Shown here: positions 1 to 6,414 of the stretch, in pieces | Layout: every line of letters begins with the position of its first letter | Numbering within the stretch: the first letter of the stretch is position 1 | Source: Allosediminivita sp964397775 | GTDB lineage: Bacteria; Pseudomonadota; Alphaproteobacteria; Rhodobacterales; Rhodobacteraceae | NCBI GenBank assembly: GCA_964397775.1 | Contig: CAYNKL010000070.1 | Coordinates: 1-20,514 of the forward strand | Direction of reading: 5' to 3' | DNA: 20,514 bases | The notes under the pieces: model-generated | The model's database searches: none | Told to the model about the DNA's origin: nothing | What the model saw: only the letters and a program-made list of their open reading frames with translations | Position numbers and translations under genes: made by a program

Positions 1-135
1 GCCGGCATTCCGTGCGCGCGCGACTGCAGCGGCCACGGCACGTGCACGCGCACAACCGGGGCCTGCAGCTGCGTGTCGGGTTGGACCGGCGAGGACTGCC
101 GTGACCGCGTGGTCGCGGCGGCGGCCCCTCGCTGA
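1..135 (+). CDS. C-terminal fragment of a protein with an EGF-like domain (5' end outside window)
   Basis: Reading frame 1 is open from the first base to a TGA at 133-135, giving 44 residues with no start codon in the window. Six cysteines fall at residues 5, 9, 15, 22, 24 and 33, with spacing C-x3-C-x5-C-x6-C-x1-C-x8-C. The segments DCSGHGTC and CSCVSGWTGEDC match the EGF-like fold of the tenascin/teneurin type, whose usual spacing is x3, x5, x4, x1, x8, so only the third gap is longer by two. In that fold the cysteines pair 1-3, 2-4 and 5-6, which implies an exported, oxidised protein. The tail after the last cysteine is short and ends in alanines, proline and arginine, with no membrane anchor or sorting signal visible. 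The rest of the protein lies upstream, so its architecture and function are unknown. The cysteine pattern makes both frame and strand convincing. Confidence 0.72.
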   Translation, partial: AGIPCARDCSGHGTCTRTTGACSCVSGWTGEDCRDRVVAAAAPR

Positions 136-355
136 GTGGGGCGAATTCTCCGCAGAAACCAGAGAGAATCGCCGCTTTTCTCTTGTCACATGTCATTTGC
201 TGTGGTTAGTCAGGGGCCATCGAGGCGGTGGATGGCCAAGCGCCGGTCCCGCCCGACACCAAGCCGAACATGGATGTGACCCACCACTGCGGTGCGAGAC
301 ATGCACCATTTCACGGTCACACACAGCAGTCGCAACCAAGGCTGGACTATAAAAT
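136..355. other. Intergenic region between the EGF-like gene and the DUF4167 gene
   Basis: This 220-bp gap holds no convincing gene. Just after the EGF-like stop there are two mutually exclusive pairings: 141-150 with 164-172, and AGAGAA at 163-168 with TTCTCT at 178-183. The second arm is followed by a pyrimidine-rich run. A weak promoter-like pair, TTGTCA at 183-188 and TTAGTC at 206-211 with a 17-bp spacer, could serve the DUF4167 gene. The sequence TATAAAAT lies directly against the DUF4167 ATG, too close to act as its -10 element unless the start is further in. The DUF4167 gene lacks a good Shine-Dalgarno sequence; AAGG at 337-340 is about 15 nt away. Confidence 0.5.
141..187 (+). terminator. 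Possible terminator or attenuator-like hairpin after the EGF-like gene
   Basis: GCGAATTCTC (141-150) can pair with GAGAATCGC (164-172) with one bulged A, followed by CGCTTTTCTCTT. The 3' arm can instead pair downstream (163-168 with 178-183). The position just after a stop codon favours a terminator. The stem is AT-rich and the tract is not pure U, so this is weak. Confidence 0.3.
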
Positions 356-1111
356 ATGCGTTCTTCCAAATCTCGTTCGCGGTCGAAGAACAACCGCAAC
401 CGTAACTCTTCGCTGGGCAATGTCGTCAACCGCGTGTTCGACAGCAGTGGCCCCGAGGGCAAGGTGCGCGGCACGCCGCAACAGATCATCGACAAGTACA
501 ATCAGCTCGCCCGCGATGCGACGCTCGGCAACGACCGCGTCGCCGCCGAGAACTTCCAGCAGCACGCAGAGCACTACCTGCGCATGCTGGGCGAGGCGCA
601 GCGCGAGCAGGACCAGCGCCGCGAGCAGCAGGAGCGGGAAAACCGCGAACGCCAGTCGCAGCGTGACCGCGAGCGCGCCGATCGCGAGGCCCGCGAGGCG
701 GAGAAATCCGACGGCAACAGGTCCGATCGCGGCGACAAAGGCGACCGGCAGCAGGGCGGCAATGACGGCCCCGCGGACAATGCCCCGCGCAAGCAGCCTG
801 AGCCCGCAGCGCAGGAGTCGTCCGCGCAGGACGTGATGGACCTCGGCAACGAGGAAGAGACCGGCCTCGTGGAAACGCCCGAGAACCGGGCCGAGCCTGC
901 ACCCGCGCCCAAGCCGCGCCGCAGCCGTGCCAAACCGAAGGCCGAGCAGCCCAAGGAAGACGCGGCCGAGGGCGATGCGCCACAGGCGCAGGCCGAGGAA
1001 AAGCCCAAGAAGCCGCGCCGCAGCCCGCGCAAGAAGGCCGAGCCCAAGGCCGATGGTCAGCAGGACGGCGGAGAGACTTCCGGCGAGGCCAAGCAGGACG
1101 CCGCCGAATAA
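356..1111 (+). CDS. DUF4167 domain protein with long charged, disordered tail
   Basis: This protein of 251 residues has an N-terminal basic stretch (residues 2-16, mostly R, K, S and N), then the conserved DUF4167 core at about residues 20-80, with segments such as FDSSGPEGKVRGTPQQIIDKY and AENFQQHAEHYLRML. DUF4167 is found almost only in alphaproteobacteria and has no established function; an RNA- or nucleic-acid-related role has been suggested from the basic N-terminus, which I treat as inference. From about residue 81 the chain becomes low-complexity: first an R/E/Q-rich segment (about 81-120), then A/K/P/E-rich blocks with repeated basic clusters (KPRRSR, KKPRRSPRKK), as expected of intrinsic disorder or coiled coil. 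No signal peptide or membrane segment is present. The start is supported by match to the family N-terminus rather than by a ribosome site. It converges with rsmA. Confidence 0.9.
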   Translation: MRSSKSRSRSKNNRNRNSSLGNVVNRVFDSSGPEGKVRGTPQQIIDKYNQLARDATLGNDRVAAENFQQHAEHYLRMLGEAQREQDQRREQQERENRERQSQRDRERADREAREAEKSDGNRSDRGDKGDRQQGGNDGPADNAPRKQPEPAAQESSAQDVMDLGNEEETGLVETPENRAEPAPAPKPRRSRAKPKAEQPKEDAAEGDAPQAQAEEKPKKPRRSPRKKAEPKADGQQDGGETSGEAKQDAAE

Positions 1112-1118
1112 GGCGGCG
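1099..1118. terminator. Hairpin between convergent genes with the stop codon in its loop
   Basis: CGCCGCC (1099-1105) and GGCGGCG (1112-1118) form a perfect 7-bp stem with a 6-nt loop that contains the DUF4167 TAA stop. The structure is symmetrical for both strands and lies 12 bp from the rsmA stop, so it could end or protect both transcripts. Neither side has a U-tract, so intrinsic termination is not assured. Confidence 0.35.
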
Positions 1119-1129
1119 CCCCGCGCGTC

Positions 1130-1972
1130 TCAGCCCGCGGCGACGTTGCGGGTGAGCGCGCAGAAGGCCTCGATACCGACCTGTTCGGCCCGCTCGGTGG
1201 GCTTGATCCCCGAGGCCAGAAGCCGGTCCTCGATATCCGGGGCCAATCCCTTCAAGGCCGCGCGCAGCATCTTGCGCCGCTGGTTGAAGGCCATGGCCAC
1301 CACCCGTTCCAGAATCTTCGGCTCCGCCGGGAAACGCGGCTCCGGCAGCGCGTCGAGCCGCACCACCGCCGAGGACACCTTGGGCGGCGGCGTGAAGGCC
1401 TGCGGCGAAAGATGCATGACGATCTGCGCCTCGGTGCGCCACTGCGCGAGCACCGCAAGCCGCCCGTAGGCCTTGCCGCCGGGCTGCGCCACGATGCGCT
1501 CGGCCACCTCGCGCTGGAACATGAGTGTCAGCCGGTCCCAGGCGGGCGGCCAGGTCGCGGGCGTGAGCCAGCGCACCAGCAATTCGGTGCCCACGTTGTA
1601 GGGCAGGTTCGCGCAGATGGCATAGGGCGGCTCGAGATGCTCCGCCGGATCCAGCGCCAGCGCGTCGCCCGAAATGACCTCCAGCCGGCCGGGATAGGCC
1701 GCGGCGATCTCGGCCAGCGCCGGCAGGCAGCGGGGGTCCTTTTCCACCGCCAGCACCCGGCGCGCGCCCGAGGCCAGAAGCCCCCGCGTCAGCCCGCCCG
1801 GGCCCGGGCCCACCTCGAGCACGTCCTTGCCCGACAGATCGCCCGCGCTGCGCGCGATCTTCGCGGTCAGGTTCAGGTCCAGCAGGAAGTTCTGTCCCAG
1901 CGCCTTGCGCGCGGTCAGCCCGTGGCTGGCGATGACATCGCGCAGGGGGGGAAGATCGTCGATGCCGCTCAT
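1130..1972 (-). CDS. rsmA: 16S rRNA (adenine(1518)-N(6)/adenine(1519)-N(6))-dimethyltransferase RsmA (KsgA)
   Basis: RsmA dimethylates two adjacent adenines in the helix 45 loop of 16S rRNA during late small-subunit assembly, using S-adenosylmethionine; its loss gives kasugamycin resistance in E. coli. The 280-residue protein shows the N-terminal ARKALGQNFL motif (21-30), the SAM-binding glycine motif EVGPGPGGLT (53-62), an acidic residue after the second strand (VEKDP) and the catalytic NLPY motif (122-125), then the small helical C-terminal domain with FNQRRKMLR. Length is normal for the family. The frame stays open 10 codons upstream to another ATG at 2002, but those codons lie in the 64-bp repeat, and homologues start near MSGIDDLP, so I place the start at 1972 (AGGACAGG precedes it). 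It is the last gene of the lptF-to-rsmA operon, 85 bp after pdxA. Confidence 0.97.
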   Translation of the reverse strand: MSGIDDLPPLRDVIASHGLTARKALGQNFLLDLNLTAKIARSAGDLSGKDVLEVGPGPGGLTRGLLASGARRVLAVEKDPRCLPALAEIAAAYPGRLEVISGDALALDPAEHLEPPYAICANLPYNVGTELLVRWLTPATWPPAWDRLTLMFQREVAERIVAQPGGKAYGRLAVLAQWRTEAQIVMHLSPQAFTPPPKVSSAVVRLDALPEPRFPAEPKILERVVAMAFNQRRKMLRAALKGLAPDIEDRLLASGIKPTERAEQVGIEAFCALTRNVAAG

Positions 1973-1985
1973 GCGCGCCTGTCCT

Positions 1986-2049
1986 GCTTCTTCTTGGTCC
2001 AAATATTCCGGGGGAGGCGCGGCGCAGCCGCGGCGGGGGCAGAGCCCCC
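1986..2049. repeat. 64-bp interspersed hairpin repeat, copy 1 (pdxA-rsmA gap)
   Basis: This segment matches 14373-14436 over 64 bp with 6 mismatches (about 91% identity) and no gaps, in the same orientation. It starts with GCTTCTTCTTGG, has an AT-rich centre (AAATATTCC), and ends in two hairpins: CGCGGC-GCA-GCCGCG at 2018-2032 and GGGGGC-AGA-GCCCCC at 2035-2049. I recognise elements ending in GGGGGCAGAGCCCCC as frequent between genes in Rhodobacteraceae; the two-copy match itself is seen directly. It fills most of the gap between pdxA and rsmA and its edge is 13 bp from the rsmA ATG. Confidence 0.88.
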
Positions 2050-2057
2050 TTGCGCCC

Positions 2058-3023
2058 TCAGCCGCCGGCCATCGCCCATGCGAGCTTCAGCGCCTCCAGC
2101 GTGGAGGTGACGTTTGCCGCACCTTGCCCCGCGATGTCCAGTGCCGTGCCGTGGTCGGGCGAGGTGCGCACGAAGGGCAGGCCCAGCGTGACGTTCACGC
2201 CGCGGTCGAAATCCAGCGTCTTGATGGGGATCAGCGCCTGGTCGTGGTACATGCAGAGCGCGGCATCATAGCGGGTGCGGGCGGCTGCATGGAAAAGCGT
2301 GTCCGCGGAAAGCGGTCCTGCGATCTGCATCCCCTCGGCCCGGAGCCGGTCGAGCACCGGGGTGATCACCTCGATTTCTTCGCGGCCCATGCGGCCGCCT
2401 TCGCCTGCGTGGGGGTTCAGCCCGGCGACGGCGAGGCGGGGATCGGGCAGGCCGAAGCGATCGCGGAGCGCGGCGTGGGTGATCCGGATGCGCCGCTCCA
2501 GCAGTTCGGGCGTGAGCGCCGCAGGCACGTCCGACACGGGAATGTGGATGGTGAGCGGCACCACGCGCAATTCGGGCGAGGCGAGCATCATCACCACGTC
2601 CTCGACGCCCGCGAGCTCCGCCAGGAACTCGGTGTGCCCGGGAAAGGCAAAGCCCGCGCCCTCGGCGAGGGCCTGCTTGTGGATGGGCAGGGTGCAGAGC
2701 GCCGAGGCGGCGCCCTGCTGCACCAGCTTCACGCCGGTCTCGATGGCGGCGATGGTGCCGCGGGCATTGGCGGGATCGAGCCTGCCGGGCACGCGCGGGG
2801 CGTCAAACGCCAGCGGATGGACGCAGAGGCCTTCGTTGGCGCGGGCGGCGGCCACGGACGGGTCCTCGCAGATCACATGGGGAACGCTGCCGGGCAGGTG
2901 GTCGGGGTCGCCGATCCAGAGGAAGGGCAGGCGGCCCCGCAGCGCATCCCAGGCGGCCTCGGCCAGTTCGGGGCCGATGCCCGCGGGGTCCCCGCAGCTG
3001 AGCGCGACGGGGGCTTTCGTCAT
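2058..3023 (-). CDS. pdxA: 4-hydroxythreonine-4-phosphate dehydrogenase PdxA
   Basis: PdxA oxidises 4-phosphohydroxy-L-threonine with NAD(P)+; the product decarboxylates to 3-amino-1-hydroxyacetone 1-phosphate, which PdxJ condenses to pyridoxine 5'-phosphate (the DXP-dependent vitamin B6 route). The 321-residue protein starts with the typical ALSCGDPAGIGPE, carries substrate-contact FPGHTEFLA (127-135), and has the three metal-binding histidines at 160 (LTIH), 205 (NPHAGEGG) and 260 (MYHDQ), with the closing LPFVRTSPDHGTALDIAG. These positions are each six lower than in the E. coli enzyme, so the fold is complete. The start codon overlaps the surA stop in an ATGA arrangement (3020-3023), so translation is probably coupled to surA. 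The surA-pdxA-rsmA order is the same as in E. coli. Confidence 0.97.
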   Translation of the reverse strand: MTKAPVALSCGDPAGIGPELAEAAWDALRGRLPFLWIGDPDHLPGSVPHVICEDPSVAAARANEGLCVHPLAFDAPRVPGRLDPANARGTIAAIETGVKLVQQGAASALCTLPIHKQALAEGAGFAFPGHTEFLAELAGVEDVVMMLASPELRVVPLTIHIPVSDVPAALTPELLERRIRITHAALRDRFGLPDPRLAVAGLNPHAGEGGRMGREEIEVITPVLDRLRAEGMQIAGPLSADTLFHAAARTRYDAALCMYHDQALIPIKTLDFDRGVNVTLGLPFVRTSPDHGTALDIAGQGAANVTSTLEALKLAWAMAGG

Positions 3024-4285
3024 TGGTCGACGATGCGTGCGTCGGAGCGGAGCTGCGCGAGGTAGCCGTCCGCGAGCGTGCTGAGACGCTGGTTGCGCAG
3101 GCTCATGGCCACCTGGCTGCGGTCCTGCTCGCCATCACCGGCGCCGGCGCCGGTGGAACGGCCGCAGAGCATCAGGAACATCAGCGTCTGCCCGTCATTG
3201 CGGGTGATCGCGGTCGAGACCTCGCCCGGGTCGAGTTTGCTGAGCTCGATGGCCATGTCGGTGGGCAGATCGCCGACCGGCACGCTTTCGCGGCGCAGCA
3301 CCTCGGCAGGCTGGCCCTTGGCGACGCCGTAGAGGTCGTCGCAGCGGTCGACGCGCTGTTCCAGCACGCGGGCGCGGGCCAGCGTCTCGGGCGAGCGTCC
3401 GCCCGGCATGAAATAGGCGGCGTATTCGACGCCGGTGATCTCGGGGGGGGTGTAGCCCGCCTCCTCGATGTCGCGGAGCTGGAAGAGCGCAACGGCACCT
3501 TCGAGCGGCAGCGGATCGGTCACATCGCCCGGCGAAAGGCCGAGCAGGATCGGCCGAAGCTGCGCGGGCAGTTCGCTGAGGTTGCGCCAGGGCAGGCGGC
3601 CACCGTTGTCGCGCGACGCGGTGGCAGAGTACTGCCGCGCGGCGGAAGAAAATTCCGACGTGGAGGTCAGCTGCGAGATCCGCTGCGCGCGGGCACGGAC
3701 TTCGTCGGCGTTGCCCTGCTGGATCGGCATGATGAGCTCGGAGAGAAGCACGCGGACATCGGAGCTGCCGCCCTGCGGGGTGAGCGCGCGGTCGATCTCG
3801 GCCTCGCCGACCTGGGCCTGCCCGCCGAACCGGCCCTGAACCACCTGCCGCCAGGCGATGCCGGCGCGGACGAAGTCGCGGAAGGTCTCGATGGCGACAC
3901 CGCCCTGCTGGAGGGCCTGGTTGAACTGCTCGGCGCTGAGATCGGCGCGGGAGGCGAATTCGGCCATGCCCTCGGCGATCTCTTCCTCGGTGACTTCGAT
4001 TCCCATCTCGCCGGCGGCCTGCATGCGCAGGCGGTCGTCGATGAGCTGTTCACGGGCGAGCTGTTCCGGATTGCCGGGGGCGTTCAGCAGCGTCAGCATG
4101 CGCGCGCGCTGCTGCAGTTCATAGCCCGTGATGACGCGGTCGTTGACCGTGATCGCGGGGCTGAAGAGCCCCTGCTGCGCGCTTGCCGGGATGGCTGTTC
4201 CAAGAAGGGTCGCCGTGGCGGTGCCCGCGGTCAGGGCGGCGGTCGCTGCCATGGCGCAGAGCGCGTGACGGATCATTGCGGACAT
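3020..4285 (-). CDS. surA: SurA-like periplasmic chaperone / parvulin-type peptidyl-prolyl isomerase
   Basis: SurA escorts unfolded outer-membrane proteins, including LptD in E. coli, across the periplasm. From the ATG at 4285 the product has 421 residues. Residues 1-36 form a signal peptide with a hydrophobic core rich in A, T and L, ending ASA before QQ. Residues of about 42-160 fit the SurA N-terminal helical chaperone domain (ITVNDRVITGYELQQR, then EQLIDDRLRMQAA). About 172-275 fit one parvulin domain (SELIMPIQ, then ATASRDNGGRLPW and SPGDVTDPLP). The following segment, with two cysteines, looks like a degenerate second parvulin domain. AAGGAG lies 11 nt before the 4285 ATG, favouring it over the ATG at 4276, which would overlap the lptD stop by four bases. 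Either choice overlaps lptD, and the gene overlaps pdxA at its end. Confidence 0.92.
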   Translation of the reverse strand: MSAMIRHALCAMAATAALTAGTATATLLGTAIPASAQQGLFSPAITVNDRVITGYELQQRARMLTLLNAPGNPEQLAREQLIDDRLRMQAAGEMGIEVTEEEIAEGMAEFASRADLSAEQFNQALQQGGVAIETFRDFVRAGIAWRQVVQGRFGGQAQVGEAEIDRALTPQGGSSDVRVLLSELIMPIQQGNADEVRARAQRISQLTSTSEFSSAARQYSATASRDNGGRLPWRNLSELPAQLRPILLGLSPGDVTDPLPLEGAVALFQLRDIEEAGYTPPEITGVEYAAYFMPGGRSPETLARARVLEQRVDRCDDLYGVAKGQPAEVLRRESVPVGDLPTDMAIELSKLDPGEVSTAITRNDGQTLMFLMLCGRSTGAGAGDGEQDRSQVAMSLRNQRLSTLADGYLAQLRSDARIVDQ

Positions 4286-6414
4286 GTGCGTCGGTACTCC
4301 TTGCCGCTGCCGCCGGTGCCAAAGCCCTTCAGCGCGACGGTCAGGCCAAAATCCGTGGAGGGTTCCACGTTCTCGGAGGAGGCATATCGGCGGGTCGCCG
4401 AGAATGCCACCTCGATGCATTCGTTGCGGTATTGCAGCCCTAGCCCGAACCGGTCAAGCCGGTCGTCCGCGAGGTCGTAGCGGGTCTCTGCCGAGGTGGT
4501 CCAGTTGCGGCGCACCCGGTAGCTGCCGTCGAAGGTCCATTCCGACTGGGCGTCGCCGCGGCCCTCGTCGGGGTCCGAGACCAGCAGCAGGTAGGACGCG
4601 CCGAGGTCGAGCCGGTCGTTCTGCCACTCGGCGCGGGCCTCGGCCTTGGTGAAGGACAGGCCGTCAAGCAGGCCGCGGGCCATGAGATCGAGCCCCGTGG
4701 GGTAGCTGAAGCTTGCCGCGAGCAGCCAGTCGGAGGCGTCGCCGTCGAGACCCGAGGACCGGGTGAAGGCGGGATCCTCCTCGTCGTGGAGCACGCGGCC
4801 GAGGGTCAGGCCGGTCTGCCAGCCCGCGGGCGCGCGGTGCAGCATGCGCAGGCCGGTGGCGAGCGTGGTACCGTGTTCGCGCCGGTCGCCGGCGGGAAAG
4901 CGCGAGAGCGCCAGCAGGTTGCCTTCGTCGAACTCGGCACGGGTGCTTTCGTCATTGGCGATGTTGGGGCGCTCGCCGCCCGTCCAGCCGACCTGCACGA
5001 TGGGTTCGAGCAGCGTGCCTCCCCCCTGGGCACTGCGCTGCAGCAGCGGCCAGCGCAGCTCCACGGAGGCGCCCGGCGTGAGGGCGCTGGCGTCCTCGTC
5101 GCTGGTGGCATCGTCCTCGATGGCGTAGCGATCGGCCCAGAGCTGAAGCTGTGCGCCGGCGCGCAGGCCCGCAGGCAGGGTCCAGCGTTCGCGCCAACTC
5201 AGGTCCACTCCGACGCGCGCCACGTCGCGTCCGTCGACAAGATCGTCCTCGTCGGGACCGTCGAGGGGGTAGGAGGAGTAGCGGTGGTGCGAGTGGATCG
5301 TGCCGCCGAGCCGCAGCTCGCCCGGCAGGCCCGAGGGGAAGAGGCGGCGTTCGTAGCGGATGTCGCCGACAATGGCGGGCTGGGTGTCGTTCTCTTCGTC
5401 CTCGCGCAGGGATTCGTAGTGCACGATGCTGGCCCGCAGCAGGCCGCTGTCGCGGGCGCGCACGAGCTCGACCGCGCTGTCGAGACGGTCGGTGCTCGAA
5501 TAGCCGTAGTCCGAGAGGTAGCCGTAGTCCTGTACCGTCTTGAGGTTGAAGGTGAGGTCGAAGTCGCGCGGCAGCTCGAATTCGCCCTCCGCGAAGAGGT
5601 AGGCGCGCAGATCGTTGTTTTCGAGCGTATCGCGGGAGACCGCGCCGTTCAGTTCGATCTCGCCATGGGCGAAGGCCCGGCGGTAGCGGAACTCCAACGT
5701 CTTGGTCTTGCGCGACAGGTAGGGCGTCAGGGTGATGTCCTGGTGGTCGCCGATGGGGATGAAGTAGGGCACCTTGACCCCGAAGCCGAGCAGCGTGGAG
5801 CTGCGCAGGCGGGGAATGAGCACGCCGCGGGCGCGGGTGACGGTGGGATCGGGAAGGCGAAGGCGGGGCACGTAGAGCACCGGGAGGTCCAGCACGCGCA
5901 GGGTGGCGTTGTCGAAGTAGAGCTGGCGTTCCTGCTGGTCATGCACGACGCGGTCGGCGCGGATCTGCCAGAGCGGCACCTCGTTGGCGCCGCAGACCTG
6001 ACACGAGGAGACGGCGACGCGGTTGAGCTCGGTATAGCGGCCCTGGGCGCGGCGGGCCTCGACCGCGGCAAGCTGAAGCTGGCGGTCGAGCACGAGGCGG
6101 GCGCCGGTGAGGATCCCGTTCTGGAGGTCCTGATCCAGTTCGGCGGTATCGGCCAGCAGCAGCTCGCCCTGGGGGCCGGTGATGCGGATCGGGCCCTGGA
6201 GTTCGAGGCTGTCTGCGGCGCCGTCGTAGATGACGCTGCGCGCGGTCAGGCGGGTCTGCTGGTAGAGGATCTCGACATTGCCCTTGGCCACGAGGCGCTC
6301 ATCGCCCTCGACGAAGAGGTCGTCGGCCACCAGCAGGGCGGCGTCGTCTTCCTGTGCGGCAAGGGGGGACGCGAGAAGGGTCAGCAGAAGGGCGAGGGTG
6401 GCGCGGAGAGTCAT
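4273..6414 (-). CDS. lptD: LPS-assembly protein LptD (outer-membrane translocon)
   Basis: LptD is the beta-barrel that, with the lipoprotein LptE, inserts lipopolysaccharide into the outer leaflet of the outer membrane. The 713-residue protein has a signal peptide (1-20, ending LAA before QEDD), a periplasmic LptA/OstA-like domain at about 25-120 (VADDLFVEGDERLVAKGNVEI), then a long strand-rich barrel domain with conserved FDNATLRVLDLPVLYVP and LRSSTLLGFGVKVPYFIPIG near residues 165-225. Exactly four cysteines occur, at 138, 141, 666 and 711. This resembles the four-cysteine, two-disulfide system of E. coli LptD in number, but the positions differ. The length is somewhat below that of E. coli. 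The start codon overlaps the lptG stop (ATGA, 6411-6414). No LptE-like gene is seen in the window. Confidence 0.96.
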   Translation of the reverse strand: MTLRATLALLLTLLASPLAAQEDDAALLVADDLFVEGDERLVAKGNVEILYQQTRLTARSVIYDGAADSLELQGPIRITGPQGELLLADTAELDQDLQNGILTGARLVLDRQLQLAAVEARRAQGRYTELNRVAVSSCQVCGANEVPLWQIRADRVVHDQQERQLYFDNATLRVLDLPVLYVPRLRLPDPTVTRARGVLIPRLRSSTLLGFGVKVPYFIPIGDHQDITLTPYLSRKTKTLEFRYRRAFAHGEIELNGAVSRDTLENNDLRAYLFAEGEFELPRDFDLTFNLKTVQDYGYLSDYGYSSTDRLDSAVELVRARDSGLLRASIVHYESLREDEENDTQPAIVGDIRYERRLFPSGLPGELRLGGTIHSHHRYSSYPLDGPDEDDLVDGRDVARVGVDLSWRERWTLPAGLRAGAQLQLWADRYAIEDDATSDEDASALTPGASVELRWPLLQRSAQGGGTLLEPIVQVGWTGGERPNIANDESTRAEFDEGNLLALSRFPAGDRREHGTTLATGLRMLHRAPAGWQTGLTLGRVLHDEEDPAFTRSSGLDGDASDWLLAASFSYPTGLDLMARGLLDGLSFTKAEARAEWQNDRLDLGASYLLLVSDPDEGRGDAQSEWTFDGSYRVRRNWTTSAETRYDLADDRLDRFGLGLQYRNECIEVAFSATRRYASSENVEPSTDFGLTVALKGFGTGGSGKEYRRTCPQ

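Noticed and set aside
101..352. Small plus-strand open frame of 83 codons, and another from 228 to 836
   Set aside because: The first overlaps the end of the EGF-like gene in a different frame and has no ribosome site or family likeness; the second runs out of frame through the DUF4167 gene.
1973..2002. Ten-residue N-terminal extension of RsmA from an ATG at 2002
   Set aside because: The codons lie largely in the 64-bp repeat, which is not coding at its other copy, and homologues start near the ATG at 1972.
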